This document shows positions 8,451 to 18,616 of a stretch of 64,000 bases of DNA, piece after piece (positions within the stretch are counted from its first letter, which is position 1; the number at the start of each line of letters is the position of its first letter). Below the pieces are notes generated by a model. The model saw only the letters and a program-made list of their open reading frames with translations, searched no databases and was not told where the DNA came from. The translations under genes and the position numbers were made by a program. This DNA comes from Candidatus Phosphitivorax anaerolimi (GTDB lineage: Bacteria > Desulfobacterota > Desulfomonilia > UBA1062), in the NCBI GenBank assembly GCA_001896555.1, contig MPOS01000012.1:1-64000 (forward strand). The letters are read 5' to 3'.

Positions 8451-10582
8451 CACGCCCTCTCCCCGGCGGATTGCTCCACCCTTCCGGCTATGCGCCTTTT
8501 CAGCCATATGAGGAGAACCACGGCCGCCAGGGTGATGCCTATGAGGATCGTGACGTTGAGGATATTGGGCTGAAAGAGAAAGCTGATCAGCGATTCCGTG
8601 AACAGCGTGATGGCGATGAAGCCGGGTGTCATGCCGATCAGGGTTCCGATGAAGTAATCCCTAAACCTGATGTGGGAGGCCCCCGCAACGAGGTTTACCA
8701 CGGAAAAGGGTGCGACCGGGATGAACCGGATGATGGTCATGGCAAGCAGGCCCTGCCGGGCAAGACGCCTGCTGAGCTGGTTGATCCTCTTGCCCGCCAC
8801 CCTTCTCACGAAATCCCTTCCCACGATCCTGCCGATCCAGTAGACCACCGAGGCGCTCATCATCGCCCCTGCCACTGAGAGCGCCAGTGCGATCAAGGGC
8901 GGGAAGAGCACCGCGGTTATGGCCACCATGACCGTTACGGGGAATACCACCAGACCGCCCAGCACATAGAGTGCAACGACAATAAGCGGCATGAGACGAT
9001 TGTTGCTCAAAGAGCCGATCCATTCAGACATGGCGTCGATGTCCAGGTAGCCGGCCAAAGGAGACCATTTCCAGGTCGCGGCCAGGGCGATGAGCGTGAG
9101 CATCAATGCAGCAAACATGATGAGCCGTTTTCTTCCTGAGTGATGATCTTCCTTGTCGATGAACCTCTCGATGAAATCATCCGGATCTATAGGGCGTTCA
9201 GGGTCCACCAGGTAGGGCTCCGAGAGGATATTCTTCACTGCGGGAGAAATATCCAGCGGCCGCATGGTCCGATCGGGGCTGCCCAGGATCTCGACGGCCC
9301 GGATCAGTGACCCCGTCTTTTCGATGATTTCTCCCACCTTCTCCGGGGTCGATCCCAGGTGCTCGGCCAGAAGCCTGTCGCGCAGGTTCCTGCAGGCCTT
9401 TTTCGCCTCGGTGTGGCCCCAGGTCTCCAGGCTCAAGTCGCATTCGGAATCCAGCCCCATGGAACGGTTGGAGATATTCGAAGATCCGATACGAAGAAAG
9501 GTGTCGTCCACGATGAGGATCTTGGAATGCACTTCGAAGAGGTCATCCGGTCTGCCGGGATGCTCGGTATAGTAGATCCCGAACCTGCCGTCTGCATCGA
9601 CCCGCTTCACCCGCTTCACCAGGTGCACCCTGATGGCGTCCATGGTGCTTTCTTCGAGCCATCCATGGCTTTTTTTTCTCGTCACCACCACGATCTCGGG
9701 CCCGTCTTTCTCATAGAGCCTCTTGGAGATGGCGCCCGCCACCTTGGATGAGGTGAAGAAGGGCGACTCGATATAGATGTGCCTGCGCGCCGCGGCGATG
9801 GCGTCCACCCAGAGCGACTCCACCTCCCGTATCTCGGGCTTTTCCCGGTACCTGCCCTGAGTCCGGGATATCGCTACATCGATATCATGGATATCCGGGA
9901 TGCACATCTGCGGCCAGGGGTCAGACGCCGTCGCTTCCGGCAGGGGGAGCTCTTTGCGCGTGGCATAGCGCCACCGCTGCCGGAACAGCTCCCCGAGGAA
10001 GGCGGCGGGCTCGCCGTCGACGAGTATCTGTACGTCATGGGAGGGCGGGTAACGCTCTTCCCAGGGATCCGACCTGCGGGGATCGTCGGGGAGATGTTCC
10101 GGGGTGTCCCAGCGTACGTGGGTGAGATCGATTCCGCCCGCAAAGGCGATGCGGTCGTCTATCACCACGATCTTCTGGTGGTGGGATGCGCCCGGGGGCA
10201 GGTAGTTGTCCAGGTGAAAATGTACCCGCCGGCCGGTCTTCCATGCAAACTTCCACGCCGGGAGATACTCGCGCTTGAACGTATAGAGAACAGAAAAGTC
10301 CCAGTCCAGGATATTGACGTGCAGCTGCGGCTTCTTGTGAACCGCGTAGCTCAGGAATTCACCGAGCTGGACGGGGAAGTCGGGAACTTCTTCTCCCCGT
10401 ATGAGGGTGAGCTGACTGTCGATGTCCCAGCCCGTGATATAGACGGAGCGTTCGGCCTTCAGGACCGCCTCGACAAAGGCGGCGAAATAATCCTGGGCAT
10501 CGATGATAAAGGTGACGCGGTGTGCCTTGCCTTTCTTCCAGAAGTTCCTGCCTTCCTGGTATACTGATTGCGTCATTTCCAT
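8450..10582 (-). CDS. phospholipase D-like protein fused to a VTT (DedA/SNARE-associated) membrane domain
   Basis: The N-terminal ~470 residues form a two-motif phospholipase D domain with HxKxxxxD motifs in HHQKIVVIDD and HSKILIVDD, each followed by the usual GG/GSSN segment, so a complete active site is present. After a linker and a membrane helix comes a C-terminal VTT domain (about residues 500-690) with the segment ending VYWIGRIVGRDFVRRVAGKR. Members act on phospholipids, for example in transphosphatidylation of the cardiolipin-synthase type. The VTT part is related to lipid scramblases and transporters. I chose the ATG at 10582, preceded by AAGG with five-base spacing, over the longer frame start at 10648. 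It is the first gene of a pair with the EEP protein. Confidence 0.85.
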   Translation of the reverse strand: MEMTQSVYQEGRNFWKKGKAHRVTFIIDAQDYFAAFVEAVLKAERSVYITGWDIDSQLTLIRGEEVPDFPVQLGEFLSYAVHKKPQLHVNILDWDFSVLYTFKREYLPAWKFAWKTGRRVHFHLDNYLPPGASHHQKIVVIDDRIAFAGGIDLTHVRWDTPEHLPDDPRRSDPWEERYPPSHDVQILVDGEPAAFLGELFRQRWRYATRKELPLPEATASDPWPQMCIPDIHDIDVAISRTQGRYREKPEIREVESLWVDAIAAARRHIYIESPFFTSSKVAGAISKRLYEKDGPEIVVVTRKKSHGWLEESTMDAIRVHLVKRVKRVDADGRFGIYYTEHPGRPDDLFEVHSKILIVDDTFLRIGSSNISNRSMGLDSECDLSLETWGHTEAKKACRNLRDRLLAEHLGSTPEKVGEIIEKTGSLIRAVEILGSPDRTMRPLDISPAVKNILSEPYLVDPERPIDPDDFIERFIDKEDHHSGRKRLIMFAALMLTLIALAATWKWSPLAGYLDIDAMSEWIGSLSNNRLMPLIVVALYVLGGLVVFPVTVMVAITAVLFPPLIALALSVAGAMMSASVVYWIGRIVGRDFVRRVAGKRINQLSRRLARQGLLAMTIIRFIPVAPFSVVNLVAGASHIRFRDYFIGTLIGMTPGFIAITLFTESLISFLFQPNILNVTILIGITLAAVVLLIWLKRRIAGRVEQSAGERA

Positions 10583-10947
10583 GGCAACCTTGTATTCGCG
10601 GGTGTTCCGTTCCCGGATGCACGAGAAGCACCGGCACCTCCTGCTCATCAGAGATTCGGCATATGAGCGGGCCCACCTTCATGCCCGCGAAAAGATCGGT
10701 CCCTGATGAACAGTATCCGCCGCGCCGCGATGAGGCAGATGGGATATCAGCAAACACAGGAGCCATGTCTATGAAAAACAGGACACGTTGCGAGGACCCC
10801 CTTGAGTCTACAGTGCTTGTCGGGCACCCATAAATCAAGTTTAGCCCGAATGCCCGAACAATCAATTGCATGGACCTTCCGCAGCAAGCCCTGGACCCTG
10901 TCGAGGCCGCGGTGTTGAAAGGGAATTTTAGGACGCATTCCCCCTCT
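10583..10947. other. intergenic region, no gene seen
   Basis: Between the trehalohydrolase gene and the phospholipase D gene, both on the minus strand. Short frames exist on both strands, but none looks like a protein family, and I see no clear terminator or promoter. It probably holds the promoter of the phospholipase D gene. Confidence 0.5.
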
Positions 10948-12684
10948 TCATGACTGCAGGAGAATGGCTGCAGTTTCTCCGGGCAGGGTGATCGAATCTT
11001 CTCGATACACCACACCGCTGCGCGAGGTGAGGAGCACCTCCCTCTTCTGACCGTCGTAGATCCCGATCCGCCTGCTGTGCCGGGAGAAGTTGCAGACAAC
11101 CATGACAGGCCCCCGGTTCATGGCAAGCCACTGCTCCTCTTCATGGTATGAGATCAGGATTTGGCTCAAGGAGCCGTCTTTGAGCACGGGCAGCTCGCGG
11201 CGGAGCCTGATGAGCCCCTTATACCAGGCGAGAACCGAGGTGTGCGGTTCGTGCTCAAGCTCCTCCCAGAGGGGCTTGGAGCGCTCGAACGTGGCCGGGT
11301 CCTGCGGGTCGGGGATGTCACCGGGGTCCCACCCGAAGGCGGCAAACTCTTCTCTCCTGCCGGTTACCACCGCCTTGCCCAGCTCCTCGTCCTGGTGGTC
11401 GGTGAAATACTGGAAGGGGGACGAGGCGGCCCACTCCTCACCCTGAAAGATCATGGGGATACAGGCGGAAGCAAAGACCAGGGCCGAACCGAGCATGAAC
11501 CGGCCCGTATCAACGAGATGGTTGAGCCGCTCCCCCCGGGCACGATTCCCGATCTGGTCGTGATTCTGGAGATAGGCGAGGAACTTGTTTCCGGACACAC
11601 CCCGGACAGGCCTTCCGTGTTTACGGCCCCGGAATGCCGAGTAGCGTCCGCTGTAGACGAAGATCTCCTCCATGGCCTGGGCGAGGTCGGAGAGGGTTCC
11701 AAAGTCTCCGTAATACCCATTCTTCTCTCCTGTGAGCACGGTGTGCAGGGCGTGATGGAAGTCGTCGTTCCACTGGGCATCGATCCCATACCCGCCGATC
11801 TCGCGGGGCTGCACGATCCGGGGATTGTTCAGATTGCTCTCGGCGATGAGCGCGAGGTGCCGCCCGGTCCGGGCCTGGAGCATCTCGACTTCTTGGGAGA
11901 GCTCTTCCAGAAAATGGACAGACGAGGTGTCGATAATGGCATGCACCGCATCCAGGCGCAGCACGTCCATGTGGTAATCCTTCAGCCACATCAGGGCGTT
12001 TTCTATGAAGAACCTGCGCACCTCGTCGCTGCCCGGTCCGTCGAGGTTCACCGCATTGCCCCATGGGGACGAGTACCGGTTGGTGAAATAGGGGCCGAAC
12101 CGGTCGAGATAATTCCCCTCGGGCCCCAGGTGATTGTAGACCACATCGAGGATCACCGCGATCCCTCGTGCATGGCACTCATCCACCAGCTCTTTGAGTC
12201 CTGCAGGGCCGCCGTAGGGTTCATGCGGGGCGAAGAGACCTACCCCGTCGTACCCCCATCCGTGTGTCCCGGAAAAGCTGTTCACCGGCATGAGCTCGAT
12301 GTGTGTTATCCCCAGATCCACGAGGTGATCGAGCTTCTGAGCCACACCCTGGAAGGTGCCCTGTGGGCTGAAGGTGCCTGTGTGCAGCTCGTAGATCACC
12401 GCGCTGGAAAGGGGCGGGGCCTGCCAGCGATCATCGGTCCACGAAAAGAGGGAGTGGTCGAGCATCCGGGAAAAACCGTGGACCCCGTACGGCTGCCACG
12501 GTGACCTGGGATCGGGGAGAGGGCCGGAGCCGTCGAGCACAAAGGCATAATCCGAGCCGTGCCCGGCAAGCGGGCTGTCCAGCATCCACCAGCCATGCCT
12601 CGTGCTCAGCATGGGATATGACGTCCCATCCAGGATCACCTGTACCTCTTTGGCATATGGCGCCCATACGCGGATTACTGTCAT
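10948..12684 (-). CDS. treZ: malto-oligosyltrehalose trehalohydrolase
   Basis: This GH13 enzyme releases free trehalose from maltooligosyl-trehalose. An N-terminal beta-sandwich (starting VIRVWAPYAKEVQVILDG) precedes a catalytic barrel with GWGYDGVGLFAPHEPYGGP, DVVYNHLGPEGNYL, the nucleophile segment VLRLDAVHAI, the acid in IAESNLNNPR and the NHDQIGNRARGERL signature that separates TreZ from other GH13 enzymes. Its length of 578 residues is normal. A GGAG site lies six bases before the ATG. It is the last gene of the treX-treY-treZ operon on the minus strand, about 65 bases after treY. Confidence 0.95.
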   Translation of the reverse strand: MTVIRVWAPYAKEVQVILDGTSYPMLSTRHGWWMLDSPLAGHGSDYAFVLDGSGPLPDPRSPWQPYGVHGFSRMLDHSLFSWTDDRWQAPPLSSAVIYELHTGTFSPQGTFQGVAQKLDHLVDLGITHIELMPVNSFSGTHGWGYDGVGLFAPHEPYGGPAGLKELVDECHARGIAVILDVVYNHLGPEGNYLDRFGPYFTNRYSSPWGNAVNLDGPGSDEVRRFFIENALMWLKDYHMDVLRLDAVHAIIDTSSVHFLEELSQEVEMLQARTGRHLALIAESNLNNPRIVQPREIGGYGIDAQWNDDFHHALHTVLTGEKNGYYGDFGTLSDLAQAMEEIFVYSGRYSAFRGRKHGRPVRGVSGNKFLAYLQNHDQIGNRARGERLNHLVDTGRFMLGSALVFASACIPMIFQGEEWAASSPFQYFTDHQDEELGKAVVTGRREEFAAFGWDPGDIPDPQDPATFERSKPLWEELEHEPHTSVLAWYKGLIRLRRELPVLKDGSLSQILISYHEEEQWLAMNRGPVMVVCNFSRHSRRIGIYDGQKREVLLTSRSGVVYREDSITLPGETAAILLQS

Positions 12685-12748
12685 GTCAGACTCCGTTCGT
12701 GAACCATGATTGCTCCGGGCGGCCGGTTTTTATGGGCTTTTAACCTTC

Positions 12749-15403
12749 TCATCTTGTATCCCGGCTCATGAGCGCTACCGGGAATTTCTCAAGAAGCTCG
12801 CCGATCCGTATTGGAGAGCTCCTGATCTCTTCCCCTGAAAGCACGTTGTTCCAGACGCCGCCGGGCAGCTCGACTCGGGTTTCGCTATCCCAGCCGTTAC
12901 CCCGTTTGAGATTCAGGCGGGGCACCACGACCGATACTGCCTCGTCCCGGATGAAACCCACGACGTATTGAGCCTGCGGGCCGGTGATCTCCAGGGGCCG
13001 GTAGGATGATCTGTCTCCAAATGCCCGGGGAAAACGCCTGCGGAGCTCAAGGGCCCGGTTGATCGTCCAGAGCTTCGGAAGACCGGACTCCATCTCACGC
13101 ACGATCTGCCTTGGTTTCATGCCGCTTATCCTGCCGAGCAGGTCCCGGCGGAGCTGGTAATCCACGGGCCTCCGGTTGTCCGGGTCCACCAGGCTCAAGT
13201 CCCACAGCTCGCACCCCTGGTAGATATCGGGAATTCCCGGGGCCGTGAGCTTCAGAAGCGTCTGAACGAGCGAGTTGATGCGTCCGGGCCCGGCCACGAG
13301 CCCGACAAAGGACTGGAGGTCGTGGATGAACGCGGGATCCTGAAGCAGGGACGAGGCAAACGACTTCAGGGCACCTTCGTACTCGGGGTCCTGCGCCGTC
13401 CACGAGGTGTGGGTCTTTGCCTCCCGGGAGGCCTTCTCCAGATAGGGGAGGAGACGGTCTTCGCTGATGGGCCAGGCCCCCACCAGGGTCTGGTAGAGGA
13501 AGTACTCCATGTTTCTGTCCGGCAAATCCCCCTTCCGGTAGTGCTCGGCCCGGGTGGACCACCTGCGGACCGCATCGCTCCATTGCCCGGGGACCTCGGA
13601 GAGGACCGCGAGCCGCGCCCTGACATCCTCGCCCCGCTTCGTGTCGTGGGTGGAGGTGGAGAGCATGGTAAAGGGGTGCGACTTGAGCCGCTCGCTCATC
13701 CGGAGATGAAAGAGACCGGTATCGATCCCGAACGAGCCCGGGTCGCCTCCCACCTCGTTGAAGGCGATGAAGCGGTTATAGGTGTAGAAGGCGGTGTCTT
13801 CGGCGCCCTTTGCCATGACCGGCGGGGTGAGCTGCTGGAAGCGCATGACGAACTCGGACTCGCGGGGGCCGCTCACCTTAAGCATGAAGATGTCTCTCAT
13901 GAAGTCGAGCAGATCCGGGTCGATTTCAGCCTTCTCTTTGGCACGCTCGACAGCCGAAGTGATGAGTTGTCTGTCCTGGTCGGCCATCCAGCCGGCTCCT
14001 GCATTGATATAGGTGCGGTATACCGGGAATGCCGCAATGAGGGCGCGCAGGGCTTGGGCGATGTCCTGGCGGGTGTAGTCGCGATACCGCCGGTGGCTCT
14101 CGCAGATGGTCAGCATGAGCGCTGTGAGGCGGTTTATGTCGCTTCCGAAGAGTTCATCGATGACCAGGAGCTTCTTTTCCCAGAGCACCTCGTGGTAATC
14201 CCTGGTCTCTCTGGTGAATTCCCCGTAGAACCGAGTGAATGCATCCCTGCTCCGAGCGTCCGTCAAAAGGTGGGTGAGAAGATAGATGAACTCATACCCC
14301 GTGGTGCCGTCGACCGGCCAGTCCGGCCGCAGGACTTCGCCGGGCTGGAGGATCTTCTCCACCAGGATCCATGATTCCGGTCCCGCCTTGCGGAGTCTCC
14401 CCAGATAGGCGGCAGGGTCCCTGAGCCCATCAGGATGATCCACACGCATCCCGTCGATCATCCCCTGGCGAAACCACTCAAGGATGAGCCGGTGTGTGTC
14501 TTCGAATACCTCCTCGTCCTCCGTGCGCAGCCCGACCAGGGAGTCGATGTCGAAGAAGCGCCGGTATCCCAGGTCCTGGTTTGCCGTGCGCCAGTATGCC
14601 AGGCGGTAGTTCTGGCTGTCCAGCAGGGCCTCGAGGGCGTCCGGGCTCTCATTGAGCTCGGCGATGAGGGCGTCCAGTACTCTGGCGGCCTCGGGATGCT
14701 CGTCGAGGATTCGTTCCAGGAAGCTCCTGATCACCTCCTTGTTGCGATGTCTCCTTCGGATGCTCTGGCGGTCGGTGGAAGAGGGAAGGGGGAGCGAACC
14801 CAGGGCTTCTGCGAGAAAGCTGAGCTCGGGCGAGGCGATGTCTTCTCCCGCCCTGGCGATGAGAGGGGCCAGGGAGCGGGGGTCAACCGGAAACACATGG
14901 TCGAAGTAGCGGATCGAGAAGTCCGCCTGCTGCCGTTCGAGCCTGATCTCGCCATTTTCCAGCACCCGGCCGAAATGCTCGCCCAGGATGGGGAGCAGGA
15001 TCGTGTTGCCGAATCTGGTCTCCCCGGGGTCCCAGTCCACGTCGAAGTATGATGCATACCTGCTTGACCGGCCGTTTTCCAGAACATCCCACCACCACTC
15101 GTTCTCATCCCCAGCCACAGCCATATGATTGGGGACGATATCCAGAACCCTGCCCATGCCGGATCTGTGCAGTGCTTGGGCGAGCCGCTCGTGACCCTCT
15201 TCCCCGCCCAGCTCCCTGTTCACCCTGGTATGGCTCACCACGTCGTAGCCGTGGGTGCTACCTTGGACCGCCTGGAGACAAGGGGAGGAGTAGAGGTGGG
15301 TCACGCCTAAGTTTGCAAGGTAGTCGAGAATGTGCGCTGCATCGTCGAAGGTGAACCCTGAATGGAGCTGGATCCGATAGGTGGCGAGAGGGATGCTCTG
15401 CAT
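12749..15403 (-). CDS. treY: malto-oligosyltrehalose synthase
   Basis: TreY isomerises the reducing-end alpha-1,4 bond of maltodextrins to alpha-1,1, giving maltooligosyl-trehalose. The N-terminus IPLATYRIQLHSGFTFDDA, the segment LYSSPCLQAVQGSTHGYDVV, LDIVPNHMAV and the later GMRVDHPDGLRDP and TPPVMAKGAEDTAFY are hallmark segments of this family. The length (884 residues from this start) is normal. I chose the ATG at 15403, one base after the treX stop (sequence ATGAGATG), rather than the longer frame start at 15469 that runs inside treX. The tight junction shows translational coupling. Confidence 0.95.
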   Translation of the reverse strand: MQSIPLATYRIQLHSGFTFDDAAHILDYLANLGVTHLYSSPCLQAVQGSTHGYDVVSHTRVNRELGGEEGHERLAQALHRSGMGRVLDIVPNHMAVAGDENEWWWDVLENGRSSRYASYFDVDWDPGETRFGNTILLPILGEHFGRVLENGEIRLERQQADFSIRYFDHVFPVDPRSLAPLIARAGEDIASPELSFLAEALGSLPLPSSTDRQSIRRRHRNKEVIRSFLERILDEHPEAARVLDALIAELNESPDALEALLDSQNYRLAYWRTANQDLGYRRFFDIDSLVGLRTEDEEVFEDTHRLILEWFRQGMIDGMRVDHPDGLRDPAAYLGRLRKAGPESWILVEKILQPGEVLRPDWPVDGTTGYEFIYLLTHLLTDARSRDAFTRFYGEFTRETRDYHEVLWEKKLLVIDELFGSDINRLTALMLTICESHRRYRDYTRQDIAQALRALIAAFPVYRTYINAGAGWMADQDRQLITSAVERAKEKAEIDPDLLDFMRDIFMLKVSGPRESEFVMRFQQLTPPVMAKGAEDTAFYTYNRFIAFNEVGGDPGSFGIDTGLFHLRMSERLKSHPFTMLSTSTHDTKRGEDVRARLAVLSEVPGQWSDAVRRWSTRAEHYRKGDLPDRNMEYFLYQTLVGAWPISEDRLLPYLEKASREAKTHTSWTAQDPEYEGALKSFASSLLQDPAFIHDLQSFVGLVAGPGRINSLVQTLLKLTAPGIPDIYQGCELWDLSLVDPDNRRPVDYQLRRDLLGRISGMKPRQIVREMESGLPKLWTINRALELRRRFPRAFGDRSSYRPLEITGPQAQYVVGFIRDEAVSVVVPRLNLKRGNGWDSETRVELPGGVWNNVLSGEEIRSSPIRIGELLEKFPVALMSRDTR

Positions 15404-15404
15404 C

Positions 15405-17507
15405 TCATGCCGTCCTCTGAAGAAGAACCATGGACCGCCCCTGAAGGAGGATCTCCTCTCCAGGTCCATGCAGGGGCCGGTCCTTGGGAAAATCCTCGAT
15501 TGCCGTGTCGAAGACCGTTGCCCAAGCCCCCTCCAGCAATGAAGGAATCATAAATATCATCGGCTCGTGGTGGGCATTGATGAGCAGGTAGAAGCTCTCG
15601 TCTGTGATCCGGTTTCCTCTCTCGTCCAGGCCGGCGATTGCGTTGCCGTTGAGAAAGATGCAGATGGACTTGGGGAAGTGTTCCTCCCAGTTCTCATCCG
15701 TCATCTCCCGTCCGTCCGGGGTAAACCAGCAGATGTCGTGCCCTAGTGTGCCCCTGATCGGTCTTCCCTGGAACCATCTCTTGCGTCTGAACACCGGATG
15801 CTCTCTCTTGAGTGCAATGAGCCCTTTGACGAATTCCAGAATGCGGGTATCGGCCGATTCCCAGTCGTACCAGGAGATTTCGTTGTCCTGGCAATAGGCA
15901 TTGTTGTTGCCCTGCTGAGTGCGGCCGATCTCGTCGCCCCCCATGAGCATGGGGACGCCCTGGGAGAGCATCAGGGTAGCCAGGAAGTTCCGTTTCTGTC
16001 TTGAGCGCAGATCGATGATATCCGGATCTTCGGTCGGGCCCTCTGTGCCGCAGTTCCACGACCGGTTGTTGCTCTCGCCGTCGCGGTTTTCCTCCAGGTT
16101 GGCCTCGTTGTGCTTTTCGTTGTAGGAAACCAGATCGTTCAGGGTGAATCCGTCATGGGCCGTGACAAAGTTGATGCTCGCAAAGGGACGGCGGCTCGTA
16201 TACTCGTACAGGTCCGAGCTGCCGGTGAAGCGGTAGGCGAACTCGCCCAGGGTCCGGTCCTGCCCGCGCCAGAAGTCCCGGACGCAGTCCCGGTATTTGC
16301 CGTTCCATTCCGACCACTGGGGGGGGAAATTCCCCACCTGGTAACCGCCCACCCCCACATCCCAGGGCTCGGCAATGAGTTTGACCTGTCCCACGACCGG
16401 GTCCTGCTGGATGAGATCAAAGAATGCGGAGAGCCTGTCGACATCGTGCAGCTGGCGTGCGAGTGCCGACGCCAGATCGAACCGGAACCCGTCCACATGC
16501 ATGTCCAGAACCCAGTAGCGCAGAGAATCCATGATGAGCTGGAGCACGTGGGGATGTGCCATGTTGAGGCTGTTGCCGGTGCCGGTATAGTCGGTGTAGT
16601 AGCGCTTGTCGTTCGCTTCCAGGCGGTAGTAGGCGGCATTGTCGATACCCTTGAAGCAGAGCATGGGTCCCAGGTGATTTCCTTCTGCGGTATGGTTGTA
16701 CACCACATCCAGGATCACCTCGATCCCTTCGTCGTGCAGCACCTTGACCATCTGCTTGAACTCCTGCACCTGCTGCCCTGACTCGCCCGCGCTCGAGTAT
16801 TCGTTGTGAGGAGCGAAATAGCCGATGGAGTTGTACCCCCAGTAGTTTCTCAAGCCCTTCCTGATCAGGTACTCGTCATGGATGAACTGGTGTATGGGCA
16901 TCAGTTCGAGGGCTGTGACGCCCAGTCCTTTGAGATGATTCAGGATTGAAGGGTGCGTAAGCGCGGTATAGGTGCCCCTAAGTGTTTCGGGGATATCCGG
17001 GTGCCGGATGGTGAGCCCCTTCACATGGGTTTCGTAGATCACGGTTTCGTGGAGCGGGCGCTTTATGGGACGGTCCTCGGCCCAGTCGAAATACGGGTTC
17101 ACCACCACGGACCGGGGGGCGAAGGGGGCACTGTCTTGAGTGTCCATCTGATCGTCTCCTTCCCCCAAGCGGTAGGGGAACATGGCCGGGTTCCACCTCA
17201 CCTGTCCCTCGATCGCCTTGGCATACGGGTCAAGGAGGAGCTTGGCCGGGTTGCACCGGCTGCCGGAGGCAGGGTCCCAAGGGCCGTGGACCCGGAAGCC
17301 GTATCGCTGCCCCGGGCCTATCCCGGGCAGGTAGGCATGCCAGCAGTAAGCGGTTACTTCGGGGAGGTCCAGCCGGGTTTCCCTGTTCGCGTCGTCGAAG
17401 AGGCAGAGCTCAACCCGCTGTGCCGCTTCAGAGAAAATCGAGAAGTTCGTTCCGAATCCGTCGTACGTCGCTCCGAGAGGATATGGTTTCCCGGGCCAGA
17501 TTTCCAC
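15405..17507 (-). CDS. treX: glycogen debranching enzyme (isoamylase type, TreX/GlgX)
   Basis: This enzyme hydrolyses alpha-1,6 branches of glycogen to supply linear maltodextrins. The N-terminal CBM48-like domain starts [20 protein letters not shown]. The catalytic barrel shows [13 protein letters not shown], the nucleophile segment [11 protein letters not shown], the acid in LIAEPWDVG and [20 protein letters not shown]. Length is 700 residues, as expected. It is the first gene of the treX-treY-treZ operon, so the three enzymes together turn glycogen into trehalose, a compatible solute and stress protectant. Because debranching is coupled to trehalose genes I use treX rather than glgX. Confidence 0.93.
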   Translation of the reverse strand: MEIWPGKPYPLGATYDGFGTNFSIFSEAAQRVELCLFDDANRETRLDLPEVTAYCWHAYLPGIGPGQRYGFRVHGPWDPASGSRCNPAKLLLDPYAKAIEGQVRWNPAMFPYRLGEGDDQMDTQDSAPFAPRSVVVNPYFDWAEDRPIKRPLHETVIYETHVKGLTIRHPDIPETLRGTYTALTHPSILNHLKGLGVTALELMPIHQFIHDEYLIRKGLRNYWGYNSIGYFAPHNEYSSAGESGQQVQEFKQMVKVLHDEGIEVILDVVYNHTAEGNHLGPMLCFKGIDNAAYYRLEANDKRYYTDYTGTGNSLNMAHPHVLQLIMDSLRYWVLDMHVDGFRFDLASALARQLHDVDRLSAFFDLIQQDPVVGQVKLIAEPWDVGVGGYQVGNFPPQWSEWNGKYRDCVRDFWRGQDRTLGEFAYRFTGSSDLYEYTSRRPFASINFVTAHDGFTLNDLVSYNEKHNEANLEENRDGESNNRSWNCGTEGPTEDPDIIDLRSRQKRNFLATLMLSQGVPMLMGGDEIGRTQQGNNNAYCQDNEISWYDWESADTRILEFVKGLIALKREHPVFRRKRWFQGRPIRGTLGHDICWFTPDGREMTDENWEEHFPKSICIFLNGNAIAGLDERGNRITDESFYLLINAHHEPMIFMIPSLLEGAWATVFDTAIEDFPKDRPLHGPGEEILLQGRSMVLLQRTA

Positions 17508-17657
17508 CTGAGCTCCTTTTTTAAAGGTAACGGGATGTATCGGAGAAACCTCGCTATAGAGGTAGATATAGAATGAGCCCCCGCCAAATCAAGCAAGGAT
17601 GATCCCCTGCCTGCAGGTCACCGGAGAGACTGTGAGCTGCCGTGTAACGAGGGCGCT

Positions 17658-17686
17658 GCCGGGTCCCCCTTGCGGGGGGACCCGGC
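17658..17686. terminator. strong GC hairpin upstream of treX
   Basis: Perfect 12-base arms (GCCGGGTCCCCC and its complement) surround a five-base loop. It lies between the divergent-side end of the 17803-18102 gene (minus) and treX (minus), so it could end transcription of the upstream gene. Neither side has a good T run, so the call rests on the stem alone. Confidence 0.45.
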
Positions 17687-17802
17687 TTCTCTTGGGATAG
17701 AGGGAGGAAACAAATGTTTGTATGTTCTTCTTTATAAGCTGAGGACACCTCGGCCGGCAGGCTATCCCCAGATAGTTCCGGCTCGTTCGTACCGGTTTAA
17801 GG

Positions 17803-18102
17803 TCACTGGACGGGTGATACCCTCACTGTGCTCTGCCGGGGGGCCTTATACACGGTGAAACAAATCCCCTGCTCAGGGTGCACCGACATGCATATGAACG
17901 AGTTTGCGAGTTTTTTTCGCAATGCAACGATGTTCCGGTGCAAGTACCAGGTGCGGCAGTATCCAGGGATTCCCAGCATGCGCCTGACCTCTGAAGGGGG
18001 AAGGATGAAACCCTGGCATTCGTTTCTGATCAGATGGCTGATAACTTCAGCAGCGCGGTTGCAGTTCAGACTGTCTTGCATGCTCATGTCTTCGCTTGCC
18101 AT
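17803..18102 (-). CDS. hypothetical protein, 99 aa
   Basis: I do not recognise the family. I chose the ATG at 18102 because it follows a GGGGG site with six-base spacing; the frame could extend to 18186, but that part reads as a hydrophobic stretch from AT-rich non-coding DNA. The protein is small, basic and soluble. The middle, AEVISHLIRNECQGFILPP followed by SEVRRMLGIPGYCRTWYLHR and NIVALRKKLANSF, is predicted helical and could be a winged-helix-like DNA-binding fold. This is only a guess. It is transcribed toward the tre operon. Confidence 0.5.
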   Translation of the reverse strand: MASEDMSMQDSLNCNRAAEVISHLIRNECQGFILPPSEVRRMLGIPGYCRTWYLHRNIVALRKKLANSFICMSVHPEQGICFTVYKAPRQSTVRVSPVQ

Positions 18103-18616
18103 GATAACCCCCTTTTTCCCCGAAGTACCTGAAATATAACATGGAATTATAAATATAATCATTTCAACGAGCAAGGTATATGCCATAAATAATAATAAAT
18201 AAATTTATTGAGTTGTATGTATACATCCGGGAAATGCAGGGAATATGAGAAATTGTTTGCCCAGGTGCGGGAGAAAATCTTTTCCACAACAGGCCTTTTC
18301 CCAGGATAATTGATAAGCGTACCCGATCATTGCCATTTTCATCCGGATTCGGCAACAAGCTCAGAATGGACTTGTATTCGGCAGCAATAATTGGCAGTAT
18401 AACGGAAGCGAAAGGGAAATCATCCGTGCGGATCGTCCTTATTAAAGGCCTTTCCCCGGCATGCAGGTGCTGGCGGGCTTTAGAAAACCGCACATCTTCG
18501 GGCGCTTGCAGGTCATGCGTGATCGGCAGGTTCCCGGGCAGAAAGAGAAAATCATGAGAATACCGGATTCCCGGTCCACGTTATGAATACGGCATGAATA
18601 AGAGAGGGAGTACAAC
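18103..18616. other. AT-rich intergenic region with a small palindrome
   Basis: This divergent region separates the hypothetical gene (minus) from the response regulator (plus). The part around 18180-18230 is strongly AT-rich and contains the 10-base palindrome ATGTATACAT at 18217-18226, a possible operator. Frames across it do not look like proteins. Promoters for both flanking genes should lie here, but I could not assign clear boxes. Confidence 0.4.

Noticed and set aside
15405-17507. Naming the debranching enzyme glgX and treating it as a glycogen-degradation gene only
   Set aside because: Its one-base junction with treY shows it belongs to the trehalose operon.
18164-18493. A 109-residue minus-strand frame in the AT-rich gap before the response regulator
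   Set aside because: No recognisable fold, no ribosome site, and it overlaps the likely promoter region.
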